NCBI RefSeq assembly: GCF_047722505.1
Contig: NZ_CP159814.1
Coordinates: 868,001 to 932,000 of the forward strand
From: Pelagibacter sp047722505
GTDB taxonomy: Bacteria; Pseudomonadota; Alphaproteobacteria; Pelagibacterales; Pelagibacteraceae
Length of the DNA: 64,000 bases
Direction of reading: 5' to 3'
Both the position numbers and the translations under genes were made by a program. Below are positions 8,326 through 16,842 of the stretch, piece after piece. How positions within the stretch are numbered: position 1 is the stretch's first letter; each line of letters begins with the position of its first letter. The notes under the pieces were generated by a model. That model was given only the letters and a program-made list of their open reading frames with translations. It made no database searches and was not told where the DNA came from.

Positions 8326-9662
8326 TGTTTAAGAAAATTCTAATTGCAAACCGTGGGGAAATTGCAGTTCGAGTTATTCGAGCATGCAAAGAATGGGGAA
8401 TAGCAACTGTTGCTGTTCATTCAGATGTAGATAGAGATAGTATGCATGTAAGACTAGCCGATGAAAGTGTTTGCATTGGTTCACACCAACCAGCAAACAG
8501 TTACTTAAATATTTCAGCCTTGATGTCTGCAATAGAGTTAACAAAAGCTGAAGCTGTTCATCCTGGTTATGGTTTTTTATCTGAGAATGCAATTTTTGCT
8601 AAAGTCTTAGAAGAAAACAATATTAAATTCATTGGTGCTTCTTCAAAACTCATAGAAATGATGGGAGATAAAATTCAAGCAAAAAAAATTGCCCAACAAC
8701 ATGGGCTTCCTGTAATTGAAGGTTCTGAGGGTGGTGTAACTGATATAGAACAAGCAAAAGAACTATGTAAAAAAATTGGTTTTCCTGTTTTAATTAAAGC
8801 TTCTGGAGGTGGAGGTGGAAAAGGAATGAAAATTGTTAATAAAGAAGAGGAATTTGAAACATCTTTTTCAACAGCTAAATCTGAAGCTCAAAAATATTTT
8901 GGAAATGATGAGGTTTATATAGAAAAATTTTTTCAAAACCCAAGACATATTGAAGTACAAGTTTTGTCAGGTAAAAATCGAACTATTCATCTTCATGAAA
9001 GAGATTGCTCGGTTCAAAGAAGACATCAAAAATTAATAGAAGAAACTCCTAGCCCAGTCTTGACTGATAAAATCAGAAAAGATCTTTTTGAAAGAACAGT
9101 AAACATGGTTAACAAAATTGGTTATGAAGGTGCTGGAACTGTAGAGTTTATATATGAAGATGGTAAATTTTATTTTCTTGAAATGAATACTCGCATTCAA
9201 GTAGAGCACCCAGTAACTGAAATGGTAACTGGAATTGATATTATTAAAGAGCAAATTTGGATAGCATATACTGGTGAAACAGCCTTAAAACAAAGTGACA
9301 TTAATCCTAGAGGACATGCAATAGAATGTAGAATTAATGCAGAGGATGCAAGTAAAAACTTCCAACCATCACCTGGGACGATAGGTATGTGTCATCAGCC
9401 ATCAGGTTTTAGAACTAGAGTTGATGGTGCAATTTACCAAGGTTATAAAGTTACCCCATATTACGATAGCTTGATCTGTAAAGTAATAACTCAGGGAAGA
9501 AATAGAACTGAAGCAATACAAAGAATGAATCGATCTTTAGATGAATTTGTCATTGAGGGAATAACTACAACGATACCTCTTCATAAAATTCTACTAAGCC
9601 ATAAAAAATTCATTGAGTCGGACTTTAATGTTAGTTGGCTAGATAACGAAAAAGTAATCTAA
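8325..9662 (+). CDS. accC: Acetyl-CoA carboxylase, biotin carboxylase subunit
   Basis: ATP-grasp enzyme that carboxylates the biotin on AccB using bicarbonate. The 445-aa product has the N-terminal FKKILIANRGEIAVRVIRA block, the glycine-rich ATP loop (KASGGGGGKGMKIV), the HLHERDCSVQRRHQK segment and the catalytic EMNTRIQVEHPVTE. It is translationally coupled to accB. The stop overlaps by 4 nt with the stop of the convergent DUF2155 gene. Confidence 0.97.
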   Translation: MFKKILIANRGEIAVRVIRACKEWGIATVAVHSDVDRDSMHVRLADESVCIGSHQPANSYLNISALMSAIELTKAEAVHPGYGFLSENAIFAKVLEENNIKFIGASSKLIEMMGDKIQAKKIAQQHGLPVIEGSEGGVTDIEQAKELCKKIGFPVLIKASGGGGGKGMKIVNKEEEFETSFSTAKSEAQKYFGNDEVYIEKFFQNPRHIEVQVLSGKNRTIHLHERDCSVQRRHQKLIEETPSPVLTDKIRKDLFERTVNMVNKIGYEGAGTVEFIYEDGKFYFLEMNTRIQVEHPVTEMVTGIDIIKEQIWIAYTGETALKQSDINPRGHAIECRINAEDASKNFQPSPGTIGMCHQPSGFRTRVDGAIYQGYKVTPYYDSLICKVITQGRNRTEAIQRMNRSLDEFVIEGITTTIPLHKILLSHKKFIESDFNVSWLDNEKVI

Positions 9663-10057
9663 TAACATCTTGTTAGCCAAATGTCATATACTGCGTGATC
9701 AAAAGGGTTTACAGCAGGACTGGATGAAAAGGTCCATCCATTAAAAATAAAAACTTCATTATTATTTTTATTCATCATATCTTTAACTTGAACATATGCG
9801 GTTATTTCTGGGTTATCGTCAAATTCTGAGTTTTTACATTTGAGACTTTTTATTAATAAACCTTTAAATTTAAGTTCTTTACCTATCTCTAATTTTAAAA
9901 GGTCAGTCTTTGAGCTTACTTTATCTAAAATCTTAATTTCAACAAATCTTCCCTCATTAGCTATTAAGGGTAGTGGCCGGCTTATTAAAAAAAAACAAAC
10001 TAAAAAAAATAAAAAATTAACTTTTCCAGATTGTATATTTTTTTTTGATTGGGTCAT
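9659..10057 (-). CDS. DUF2155 family exported protein
   Basis: A small secreted protein of unknown function. The Met at 10057 (MTQSKKNIQSGK) begins a clear signal peptide: a Lys-rich n-region, then a hydrophobic stretch (FLFFLVCFFLI) and a cleavage region near LIANEG. An upstream Met at 10126 would put 23 extra residues before the signal and overlap NDUFA12 more, so it was not used. The mature part contains VFIFNGWTFSSSPAVNPFDHAVYDIWLTRC, typical of DUF2155, which in Alphaproteobacteria lies beside the NDUFA12 homologue as here. The start overlaps the NDUFA12 3' end by 41 nt. Confidence 0.85.
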   Translation of the reverse strand: MTQSKKNIQSGKVNFLFFLVCFFLISRPLPLIANEGRFVEIKILDKVSSKTDLLKLEIGKELKFKGLLIKSLKCKNSEFDDNPEITAYVQVKDMMNKNNNEVFIFNGWTFSSSPAVNPFDHAVYDIWLTRCY

Positions 10058-10376
10058 TGTTTTTATTTGGATGATGGGCATTCTCAGTACCTGTTTGATT
10101 GGATTGATGTGGTTTTTGCCAATCATACTTATTCAATTCATGATTGTTTTCAATTCTATTATTAGTGAAGTGCATCCAAGAATACCATTCAGTGGGTATT
10201 TTTGAAGCATCAATTTCATCATTATAAATTACCCATCGTTTGCCAGATTTACTTTCGTAATATTTATTGCCACTAGAATCTTTTCCAGCAAGTTTTCCAT
10301 AAAAAATAGTTTTTAATTTTGTACCTAATGTTTCTTGGTTCCACCAAATGAAAATTTTTTTAAAAAGTGTCAACAT
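10017..10376 (-). CDS. NDUFA12 family NADH:ubiquinone oxidoreductase accessory subunit
   Basis: Homologue of the 17.2-kDa accessory subunit of mitochondrial complex I, a family shared by Alphaproteobacteria and mitochondria. Recognised by the N-terminal TLFKKIFIWWNQETLGTKLKT, the GxDxxGNKYYES segment, RWVIY and IPTEWYSWMH. The length of 119 aa is typical of bacterial members, and the C-terminus is polar and low in complexity (His/Asn/Lys-rich). No other complex I genes are nearby, which is normal for this accessory subunit. Confidence 0.9.
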   Translation of the reverse strand: MLTLFKKIFIWWNQETLGTKLKTIFYGKLAGKDSSGNKYYESKSGKRWVIYNDEIDASKIPTEWYSWMHFTNNRIENNHELNKYDWQKPHQSNQTGTENAHHPNKNNDPIKKKYTIWKS

Positions 10377-10491
10377 ATTATTTTATTAATTCTTCAATCC
10401 TAAATTGTATTATTTAAATTAGACTAAAGTAAGGATTTGTATATAAATTAATTATCTTACGATTCAAAATAAAAAATTAATTAAAGGAAAA

Positions 10492-11313
10492 ATGGCAAAA
10501 TATTTAGTAGAAACTTATTATACTTGTAGCTTCAAAGTTAATCATTATTTAGATGATATTAATGAAACAGAATTAGCAAACCTTGAAAAGCGCGATGATG
10601 GAAAATTTGAAGTTTTAGACGTGAAACTTGATACAAGAAAAACAAAAAGTTTAGATGCAAATAATAAAGTAATTGAGCCTAAAAAATTAGATATTATACC
10701 TGAACAAAGCCAACCAAAAATTGTTTCGAAAGAAAATAATACCGCTTTTGTTAAACAAATTAACGAAGGTGTGGGTAAAAGATTTAGTATGCCTGATAGA
10801 AGAAAAGGTTATATCCAAAAAGCGACAATTGGTGACCATAAAGTTTATCTCCACACGGGAGAATATGAAGATGGTAAAATTGGTGAAATTTTCATAGACA
10901 CAAGTAAAGAAGGTGAACTGGTAAAAGCTTTGATGAATAATTTTGCAATAGCAATATCACTTGGGCTTCAATATGGTGTTCCTTTAGATGAGTTTATTAG
11001 CGCTTATGTTGATACTAAATTTGAACCATCTGGAAAAGTTCATGGCAATGACAGAATAATGAGTGCCTCCTCAATACTTGATTATATATTTAGAGAACTC
11101 GCTATTTCATATCAAAATAGAGAAGATCTAGCACACACTCCATCTATTAGTGGATCAGATAGATCTTTACCTGAAGAAGAAAATACTGAGGATCAAAATC
11201 AATTACTTAAAATTATAAAAGATGTTACTAGTAAAGGCTTTGTTAGAAATAATTACAAAAAAAATCTTGTTGATTTATCTGATGTTAAAATAAGTTTAAA
11301 AGGTAAAAAATAA
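10492..11313 (+). CDS. Free-standing NrdJ C-terminal-like (TSCPD-type) protein
   Basis: Residues from about 100 (RRKGYIQKATIGDHKVYLHTGEYEDGKIGEIFID) through LMNNFAIAISLGLQYGVPLDEFISAYVDTKFEPSG to SILDYIFRELAISYQNREDLAH match the C-terminal region of class II (B12-dependent) ribonucleotide reductase in Alphaproteobacteria. Here that region is a separate 273-aa protein with its own basic N-terminal part and no catalytic radical domain. The terminal zinc-type Cys cluster seen in many NrdJ proteins is also missing: the only Cys is near the N-terminus. A good Shine-Dalgarno (AAAGGAAAA) precedes the ATG. The function is unknown; a regulatory or RNR-accessory role is only a guess. Confidence 0.75.
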   Translation: MAKYLVETYYTCSFKVNHYLDDINETELANLEKRDDGKFEVLDVKLDTRKTKSLDANNKVIEPKKLDIIPEQSQPKIVSKENNTAFVKQINEGVGKRFSMPDRRKGYIQKATIGDHKVYLHTGEYEDGKIGEIFIDTSKEGELVKALMNNFAIAISLGLQYGVPLDEFISAYVDTKFEPSGKVHGNDRIMSASSILDYIFRELAISYQNREDLAHTPSISGSDRSLPEEENTEDQNQLLKIIKDVTSKGFVRNNYKKNLVDLSDVKISLKGKK

Positions 11314-11315
11314 TA

Positions 11316-13100
11316 TTATTTTTTCAGCTTTAAAGCTAAACCAAGCTCTTTAAGTTGCTCTTCATTTACCTCTGATGGAGCGTTCATCATTAAGTCCTGG
11401 GCATTTTGATTCATTGGAAACATTGTAACCTCTCTAATATTCTTCTCATTTGCTAATAGCATTATAATTCTATCAATACCAGGTGCTATACCACCATGAG
11501 GTGGAGCTCCATAACTTAAAGCATTGATCATTCCACTAAATTTTTCATCGACTTGTTTTTTTTGGTATCCAGCAATCGAGAATAACTTATACATCAGTTC
11601 AGGTACGTGATTTCTAATTGCGCCAGAAGATAATTCTATCCCATTACAAACAATATCGTATTGGTAAGCTTTAATATTAAGAGGATTATCAAAATCAATA
11701 TCTTTTATATCACCTTGAGGCATTGAAAATGGATTGTGACTAAATTCAATTTTATTAGTTACTTCATTTTTTTCAAACATTGGATAATCAACAATCCAAC
11801 AAAACGCAAATGTATTATCATCAATTAATTCTAAATCCTTAGCAATTTTATCTCTTGCTAGAGAGGTTATTTTTTCAACTTCATTTATTTTGCCACAGGC
11901 AAAAAATATACTATCCCCTACTTCAGCTCCAGTGATTTTCATAATTTCTTCTAAGGCTTCTTTAGAGAAGAATTTTCCTACTGGTCCTTTTGCTGAAAGA
12001 TTTTCTTCTTTTTCAATTGTAAAATAAGCAAGACCTGATGCACCTTGTTCTTTGGCCCACTTGTCAATATTATCAAAAAAACTTCTAGGTTTATCTTTTG
12101 TATTTTTTGTAACTATACATCTTACTTTAGAGCCAGATTTTACAAGCTTTTTAAATATCTCAAACATAACATCATCACGGGTAAAAATGTTTGATAAATC
12201 AGAAATTATTAATGGGTTTCTTAAATCTGGTTTATCCGATCCATACTTAAGCATAGATTCCTCGTAAGGTATTCTTAGAAATTTTTCATAAATTAATTTT
12301 TTTGAAGAAAAATTCTTAAAGACATTGACTATTAATTTTTCAACAACTTGAAAAACGTCTTCTTGTTCAACAAAAGACATTTCTAAATCAAGCTGATAAA
12401 ATTCACCTGGACTTCTGTCTGCCCTTGCATCTTCATCTCTAAAGCATGGAGCTATTTGAAAATATTTATCAAAACCAGAAACCATTATAAGTTGTTTAAA
12501 CTGTTGTGGTGCTTGTGGCAGTGCATAAAACTTTCCAGGATTTAGTCTGCTTGGTACCAAAAAATCTCTTGCGCCCTCGGGACTGGAAGATGTTAATATT
12601 GGTGTTTGAAACTCCAAGAAACCAAGTTTAGACATCTCACTTCTGATAAAAGAAATAACTTTTGACCTTAAGATAATATTATCATGAATCTTTTTTCTTC
12701 TTAAATCTAAGAACCTGTATTTAAGTCTAATTTCTTCAGCATATTCTTGGTCACTAAAAACTGGCATTGGTAATTCTTTGCAAGTACCAAGTACTTGAAA
12801 TGAATCTATATTAACTTCTATCTCTCCAGTTTGGAGATCAGTGTTAATTGTCTCTTTTGTTCTCTCAACAACCTTACCATTTATTTTAATTACGCTTTCT
12901 AATTGAATTTTTTCTAATGATTTAAAATTTTCGTTACTTTTATCTATGATGCACTGAGTCATCCCATAATTGTCTCTTAAATCTATAAACAATAAATTTC
13001 CGTGATCTCTTTTTTTGTTGATCCAACCTGACAAAACAACATCATTACCATTGTTATCTTTTGTTAACTCACTACATGTATGTGTTCTGTATTTATTCAC
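11316..13100 (-). CDS. aspS: Aspartyl-tRNA synthetase
   Basis: Class IIb synthetase that charges tRNA-Asp (and, in bacteria lacking AsnRS, often also tRNA-Asn). The 594 aa include the OB-fold anticodon domain (GWINKKRDHGNLLFIDLRD), motif 2 (CFRDEDARADRSPGEFYQLD), the bacterial GAD insertion, and motif 3 (GAPPHGGIAPGIDRIIML). It follows hda directly, with no gap, and converges on the NrdJ-like gene with only 2 nt between the stops. Confidence 0.97.
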   Translation of the reverse strand: MNKYRTHTCSELTKDNNGNDVVLSGWINKKRDHGNLLFIDLRDNYGMTQCIIDKSNENFKSLEKIQLESVIKINGKVVERTKETINTDLQTGEIEVNIDSFQVLGTCKELPMPVFSDQEYAEEIRLKYRFLDLRRKKIHDNIILRSKVISFIRSEMSKLGFLEFQTPILTSSSPEGARDFLVPSRLNPGKFYALPQAPQQFKQLIMVSGFDKYFQIAPCFRDEDARADRSPGEFYQLDLEMSFVEQEDVFQVVEKLIVNVFKNFSSKKLIYEKFLRIPYEESMLKYGSDKPDLRNPLIISDLSNIFTRDDVMFEIFKKLVKSGSKVRCIVTKNTKDKPRSFFDNIDKWAKEQGASGLAYFTIEKEENLSAKGPVGKFFSKEALEEIMKITGAEVGDSIFFACGKINEVEKITSLARDKIAKDLELIDDNTFAFCWIVDYPMFEKNEVTNKIEFSHNPFSMPQGDIKDIDFDNPLNIKAYQYDIVCNGIELSSGAIRNHVPELMYKLFSIAGYQKKQVDEKFSGMINALSYGAPPHGGIAPGIDRIIMLLANEKNIREVTMFPMNQNAQDLMMNAPSEVNEEQLKELGLALKLKK

Positions 13101-13763
13101 TTATTCCTCAAGAGCTTCATTAATAATTTTAAAGTCGATTGATTTCTTTTTTTTTAAACTAATCTTGTCAATTTTATATATGAATTCAAATATTTTGCCA
13201 TACGATCTCTCAATTCTTTTAATAATAAAGTCAATCAGCTTTTTATCTAAAGTAATTTGTCTATCTGATAAATTTTTTAATATCAATGCAAACATTAATT
13301 CATCATCAGGGTTTTGAATATTTGCAAAAAGACAGTTCTTAGTTCTAGATCGAAGATCTTCCAACTGAAAATTTATCTCAGATATCGGTTTAGTTGATGT
13401 GACTATCAAAAACTTGTTATCTTGGTCTATTATATTAAAGAGTGAATAAATAAGCTTCTCATTTATATCTAAATTTAAATCTTCTAAAACTATGTTTTGG
13501 TATGGTTTAATAGATTTAATATTTTCATCATTTAGAGAATTAACATCAATTCTAAAACCATTAAACTTTTTCAAAAAAATATTTACTAAATGGGTTTTTC
13601 CTGAAAATTTTTCACCATTAATGTTTAAAAAGTTTTTTTCCCATTTCGGCCATTTGTTGATCACTTCAAAAGCATAAAAATTACTCTTTCCAACGTAAAA
13701 ATCATCATCTTTAAAGTTTTGCTCATAATCAAAATCTAATAATAATTGATTTAAACTTTTCAT
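13101..13763 (-). CDS. hda: DnaA-related ATPase, Hda/HdaA type
   Basis: An AAA+ protein related to DnaA domain III that, with the beta clamp, stimulates DnaA-ATP hydrolysis to limit re-initiation. A P-loop is visible at GEKFSGKTHLVN and a Walker B-like strand at NIVLEDLN. The N-terminus NQLLLDF resembles the clamp-binding QL-type motif of Hda. The start at 13763 gives a 4-nt ATGA overlap with the upstream DUF2066 gene and is preferred to the Met 12 nt further upstream. The neighbourhood (DUF2066, purM) matches the alphaproteobacterial hda locus. Confidence 0.85.
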   Translation of the reverse strand: MKSLNQLLLDFDYEQNFKDDDFYVGKSNFYAFEVINKWPKWEKNFLNINGEKFSGKTHLVNIFLKKFNGFRIDVNSLNDENIKSIKPYQNIVLEDLNLDINEKLIYSLFNIIDQDNKFLIVTSTKPISEINFQLEDLRSRTKNCLFANIQNPDDELMFALILKNLSDRQITLDKKLIDFIIKRIERSYGKIFEFIYKIDKISLKKKKSIDFKIINEALEE

Positions 13764-14839
13764 TTTATTGTCCAAATATCATTTTTCATTTCTAATTCAA
13801 AATTTTTTTTTTTCATGTCTTTTAAGAATATATTAGGTGTGCCATTATAAGTGATTTTATACTGAATACTCTCACTATTAAAATTCAAGATATTAAAGTC
13901 AGATACTAAATCCATATTATAAAGTGCCCGTTCCAACTCTATAATTTTTTTAGTTTTTTTTGAATTAATAAATATTGTTACAGGAAGTTTTATTGATGTA
14001 TTTATTTCATTATTTTTTTTCCATCGATCTTCATAAAGTTGTTTCAAATTTTTAACAATGCTGGAAAAATCATCCTCATTTACAATATCTACTTTAGAAT
14101 AATTTTTGTTTTCAAGTTTCAGGTTATTGTTCAAATTAATTTTTGAAAGAGTTCTTATATTGTTATCCTCTTTGTATATTATTAAAATTATACTATCTTT
14201 AATATCATATTTATTAATTAAATTTGAAAAATCGTAAGTCTCAATGTCTTTGGATGTTTTTTGTAACTCTATCAAGTCTTCGAGATCTTCACTTGGTAAT
14301 AAGTATTCTAACAAATCATAAGAATTTTTTTTTTCATTCCATTTGTCATAAAAAATATTATCGTTAAATAAATAAATACTATCATCTTTAGTTTCTACAA
14401 TAATTGGAAATAGTAATACTTTATTTTTTTTTGGTATCGATGGAAAAATATTTTCATTTTCTAGAAATTTAAGAATTTTTTTTTTATTAAAGGTTGTTTC
14501 TAAATTTGCAAAATACTCATTATTTATAAATTTTTCATCACTAATGGTAAAAGAATCGATCATGCCCTTAAGTTCTTTGATTGAAATATTTCTAATCTTT
14601 TTTCTATCACCAGAGGTTGTAATCGTTGAAAGCAAATCTGAAAAAGAAATTTGAAATCCCATGTCAATTACACTATTTTTTTTGAAATCTAGTTCAAATG
14701 GAGAAGATATTTTGATGTCAGCTACCTTAAATGCATTTGCATTAGAATAAGTTGTGGAAAAAAATAATATTAATAGAGAGAATAAAATAAAATAAATATA
14801 TACATTCACTAACTTATAAAATTTATTAATTATTTGCAT
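13760..14839 (-). CDS. DUF2066 family exported protein
   Basis: A protein of unknown function next to purM and hda, the conserved setting of DUF2066 proteins. An N-terminal hydrophobic segment (about 12-32, YIYFILFSLLILFFSTTY) ends near SNANAF and looks like a signal peptide. The rest is Lys/Asn/Asp-rich and presumably periplasmic, with no recognisable catalytic motif. It is divergent from purM, with 11 nt between start codons, so the promoters overlap the coding regions. The family assignment rests on context and the N-terminal pattern more than on a motif. Confidence 0.65.
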   Translation of the reverse strand: MQIINKFYKLVNVYIYFILFSLLILFFSTTYSNANAFKVADIKISSPFELDFKKNSVIDMGFQISFSDLLSTITTSGDRKKIRNISIKELKGMIDSFTISDEKFINNEYFANLETTFNKKKILKFLENENIFPSIPKKNKVLLFPIIVETKDDSIYLFNDNIFYDKWNEKKNSYDLLEYLLPSEDLEDLIELQKTSKDIETYDFSNLINKYDIKDSIILIIYKEDNNIRTLSKINLNNNLKLENKNYSKVDIVNEDDFSSIVKNLKQLYEDRWKKNNEINTSIKLPVTIFINSKKTKKIIELERALYNMDLVSDFNILNFNSESIQYKITYNGTPNIFLKDMKKKNFELEMKNDIWTIK

Positions 14840-14850
14840 ATACTATACTA

Positions 14851-15879
14851 ATGAAAAAAAAAAAATTTACCTATGAAAAAAGTGGTGTAAACATAACTAC
14901 TGCTGACAATTTTGTTAAATTCATATCCACAATATCATCAAATAATAAAGGCAAAAAAAAGTTTAATAACATTGGTGGCTTCGGTTCTATAACTAATATC
15001 CCAAAAAATTTAAAAAAACCTAAAATCGTAGCTTGCACTGATGGTGTTGGCACAAAGATAGAGATAGCCAATTTACTTAATAAATATGACACAATTGGTA
15101 TTGATTTAGTTGCTATGAGCGTAAACGATCTCATTGTTCAGGGAGCAAGACCGTTATTATTTTTAGATTATATTTCCATTAATAAAATAGATTTAAATAA
15201 ATTAAAATCAATTCTTAAAGGAATAGTAAAAGGATGTAAAATCTCCAACTGTGAATTAGTAGGAGGAGAAACTGCAGAAATGCCTGGTACTTATGAAAAG
15301 GGCAAATTTGATATAGCAGGTTTTGCCGTAGGTTTAGTTGATGAAAAAAAAATCTTAGCAAAGAAAAATATAAAGAAAAATGACTTAGTATTAGCTATAC
15401 CATCTAGTGGCATTCACTCAAATGGCTATTCACTAGTGAGACATATTCTTAAAAATAAAAAAATTAATTTGAAAAATAATTCATTTTTAAAAAAAGAATT
15501 GCTAAAACCTACAAAAATTTATGTACAAGAAGTTTTAAATTTAATTGATAACAATCTTTTAAATGGGTGCGCGAATATAACGGGTGGTGGATTAGTAGAT
15601 AATATTAAGAGAGTTATTCCAGATAGATTGGTTGCTAATATAGATTTAAATAAAGTTAAAACAAAAAAAATTTTTAAATGGTTAAAACAAAATAATATTG
15701 ATGACAAAGAAATGTTGAAAACATTCAATTGTGGAGTTGGTTTTTGCTTAATAGCTAATCCTAAAAATTTAAACAAAATTATTAGATTTTTTACAAAAGA
15801 ATTTAAACCCTATGTTATTGGAAAAATAACCACAGGAGAAAATAAAGTCAAACTTAGTGGTAAAATTGACTGGTCTTAA
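14851..15879 (+). CDS. purM: Phosphoribosylformylglycinamidine cyclo-ligase
   Basis: AIR synthetase, fifth step of purine biosynthesis: ATP-dependent closure of the imidazole ring. The 342-aa protein shows the N-terminal YEKSGVN, the GVGTKIEIA and GIDLVAMSVNDLIVQGA blocks, GGETAEMPG and NITGGGLVDNI. Codons 2-5 are four AAA codons, a run of 12 A that could promote slippage. The 3' end overlaps purN by 23 nt. Confidence 0.96.
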   Translation: MKKKKFTYEKSGVNITTADNFVKFISTISSNNKGKKKFNNIGGFGSITNIPKNLKKPKIVACTDGVGTKIEIANLLNKYDTIGIDLVAMSVNDLIVQGARPLLFLDYISINKIDLNKLKSILKGIVKGCKISNCELVGGETAEMPGTYEKGKFDIAGFAVGLVDEKKILAKKNIKKNDLVLAIPSSGIHSNGYSLVRHILKNKKINLKNNSFLKKELLKPTKIYVQEVLNLIDNNLLNGCANITGGGLVDNIKRVIPDRLVANIDLNKVKTKKIFKWLKQNNIDDKEMLKTFNCGVGFCLIANPKNLNKIIRFFTKEFKPYVIGKITTGENKVKLSGKIDWS

Positions 15880-16435
15880 AAAGATTAAAACAGCAGTTTT
15901 TATATCTGGAGCTGGAAGTAATTTAAAAAATTTAATAAAATTTTCTAAAATAAAAAATTCACCTATATCTATAGATTTAATTTTTTCTAACAATTCTAAA
16001 GCTAAAGGCTTAAGATTTTCAAGACAGTTCAAAATCAAAGAAAACGTATCAAGTTTTAAAAATCCAAAAGTAGCTGAAACAAAAATATTAAATATATTAA
16101 AAAAAGAAAATATAAAGTTTATTTGTCTTGCTGGTTTTATGAAAGTTTTGTCTAAAGATTTTATTAAAAAGTTTAGTGGAAGAATAATTAATATACATCC
16201 TTCTTTACTACCAAAGTACAAGGGGCTTGATACTCACATGAAAGCTATAAAAAATAGAGATAAAATAGCTGGTTGTACTGTTCATTTCGTAACAGCAAAA
16301 CTTGATTCTGGAAAAATAATCTTACGAAAAGAAGTTAAAATTTCAAAAAGAGATACGCCTACTTCTTTAGCAAAAAAAATTTTAAAAGAAGAGCACAAAC
16401 TCTACCCAGCAGCTATAAAAAAAATATTTAATTAA
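15857..16435 (+). CDS. purN: Phosphoribosylglycinamide formyltransferase
   Basis: GART, third step of purine biosynthesis, formylating GAR with 10-formyl-THF. Conserved N-terminus AVFISGAGSNLKNLI, catalytic Asn-His region IINIHPSLLPKYKGLDTH, and GCTVHFVTAKLDSGKIIL with the active-site Asp. The ATG at 15857 lies 23 nt inside purM, a common purMN coupling; no later ATG would keep the SGAGSN motif. The stop shares 4 nt with the ndk stop. Confidence 0.95.
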   Translation: MVKLTGLKKIKTAVFISGAGSNLKNLIKFSKIKNSPISIDLIFSNNSKAKGLRFSRQFKIKENVSSFKNPKVAETKILNILKKENIKFICLAGFMKVLSKDFIKKFSGRIINIHPSLLPKYKGLDTHMKAIKNRDKIAGCTVHFVTAKLDSGKIILRKEVKISKRDTPTSLAKKILKEEHKLYPAAIKKIFN

Positions 16436-16842
16436 TCCTTAAAGAAAAAATTAATCTCAATTTTAGCATTTTCAACACTATCAGAACCATGAACAGAATT
16501 TTTATCAATAGAAATTCCATACTTCTTTCTTATGGTTCCTTCATCTGCATTTTCTGGGTTGGTTGCTCCCATCAGCTCTCTATTTCCCAATACTGCATTT
16601 TCTTTTTCAAGTACCATCACCACAATTGGTCCAGACGAAAGATACGCACATAAATCATTATAAAATGGTTTAGTTTCGTGAACTTTATAAAACTGTTCGG
16701 CTTCATTTTTTGTTATTTGAATTTTTTTATCTTTTACAATTTTAAAACCTTTATCTTTAAACATTTCTTTGATTTCGTTGTCTAAACTTCTTTCTACGGC
16801 ATCCGGTTTGATAATTGATAGTGTTTGTTCTAGGTTACTCAT
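16432..16842 (-). CDS. ndk: Nucleoside diphosphate kinase
   Basis: Balances NTP/NDP pools through a phosphohistidine intermediate. The 136-aa protein begins EQTLSIIKPDAVERS and contains NRELMGATNPENADEGTIRKKYG, followed by HGSDSVENAKIEI, whose His is the catalytic residue. The length is typical. The start overlaps pepA by 8 nt, so it is the second gene of a pepA-ndk unit. Confidence 0.97.
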   Translation of the reverse strand: MSNLEQTLSIIKPDAVERSLDNEIKEMFKDKGFKIVKDKKIQITKNEAEQFYKVHETKPFYNDLCAYLSSGPIVVMVLEKENAVLGNRELMGATNPENADEGTIRKKYGISIDKNSVHGSDSVENAKIEINFFFKD

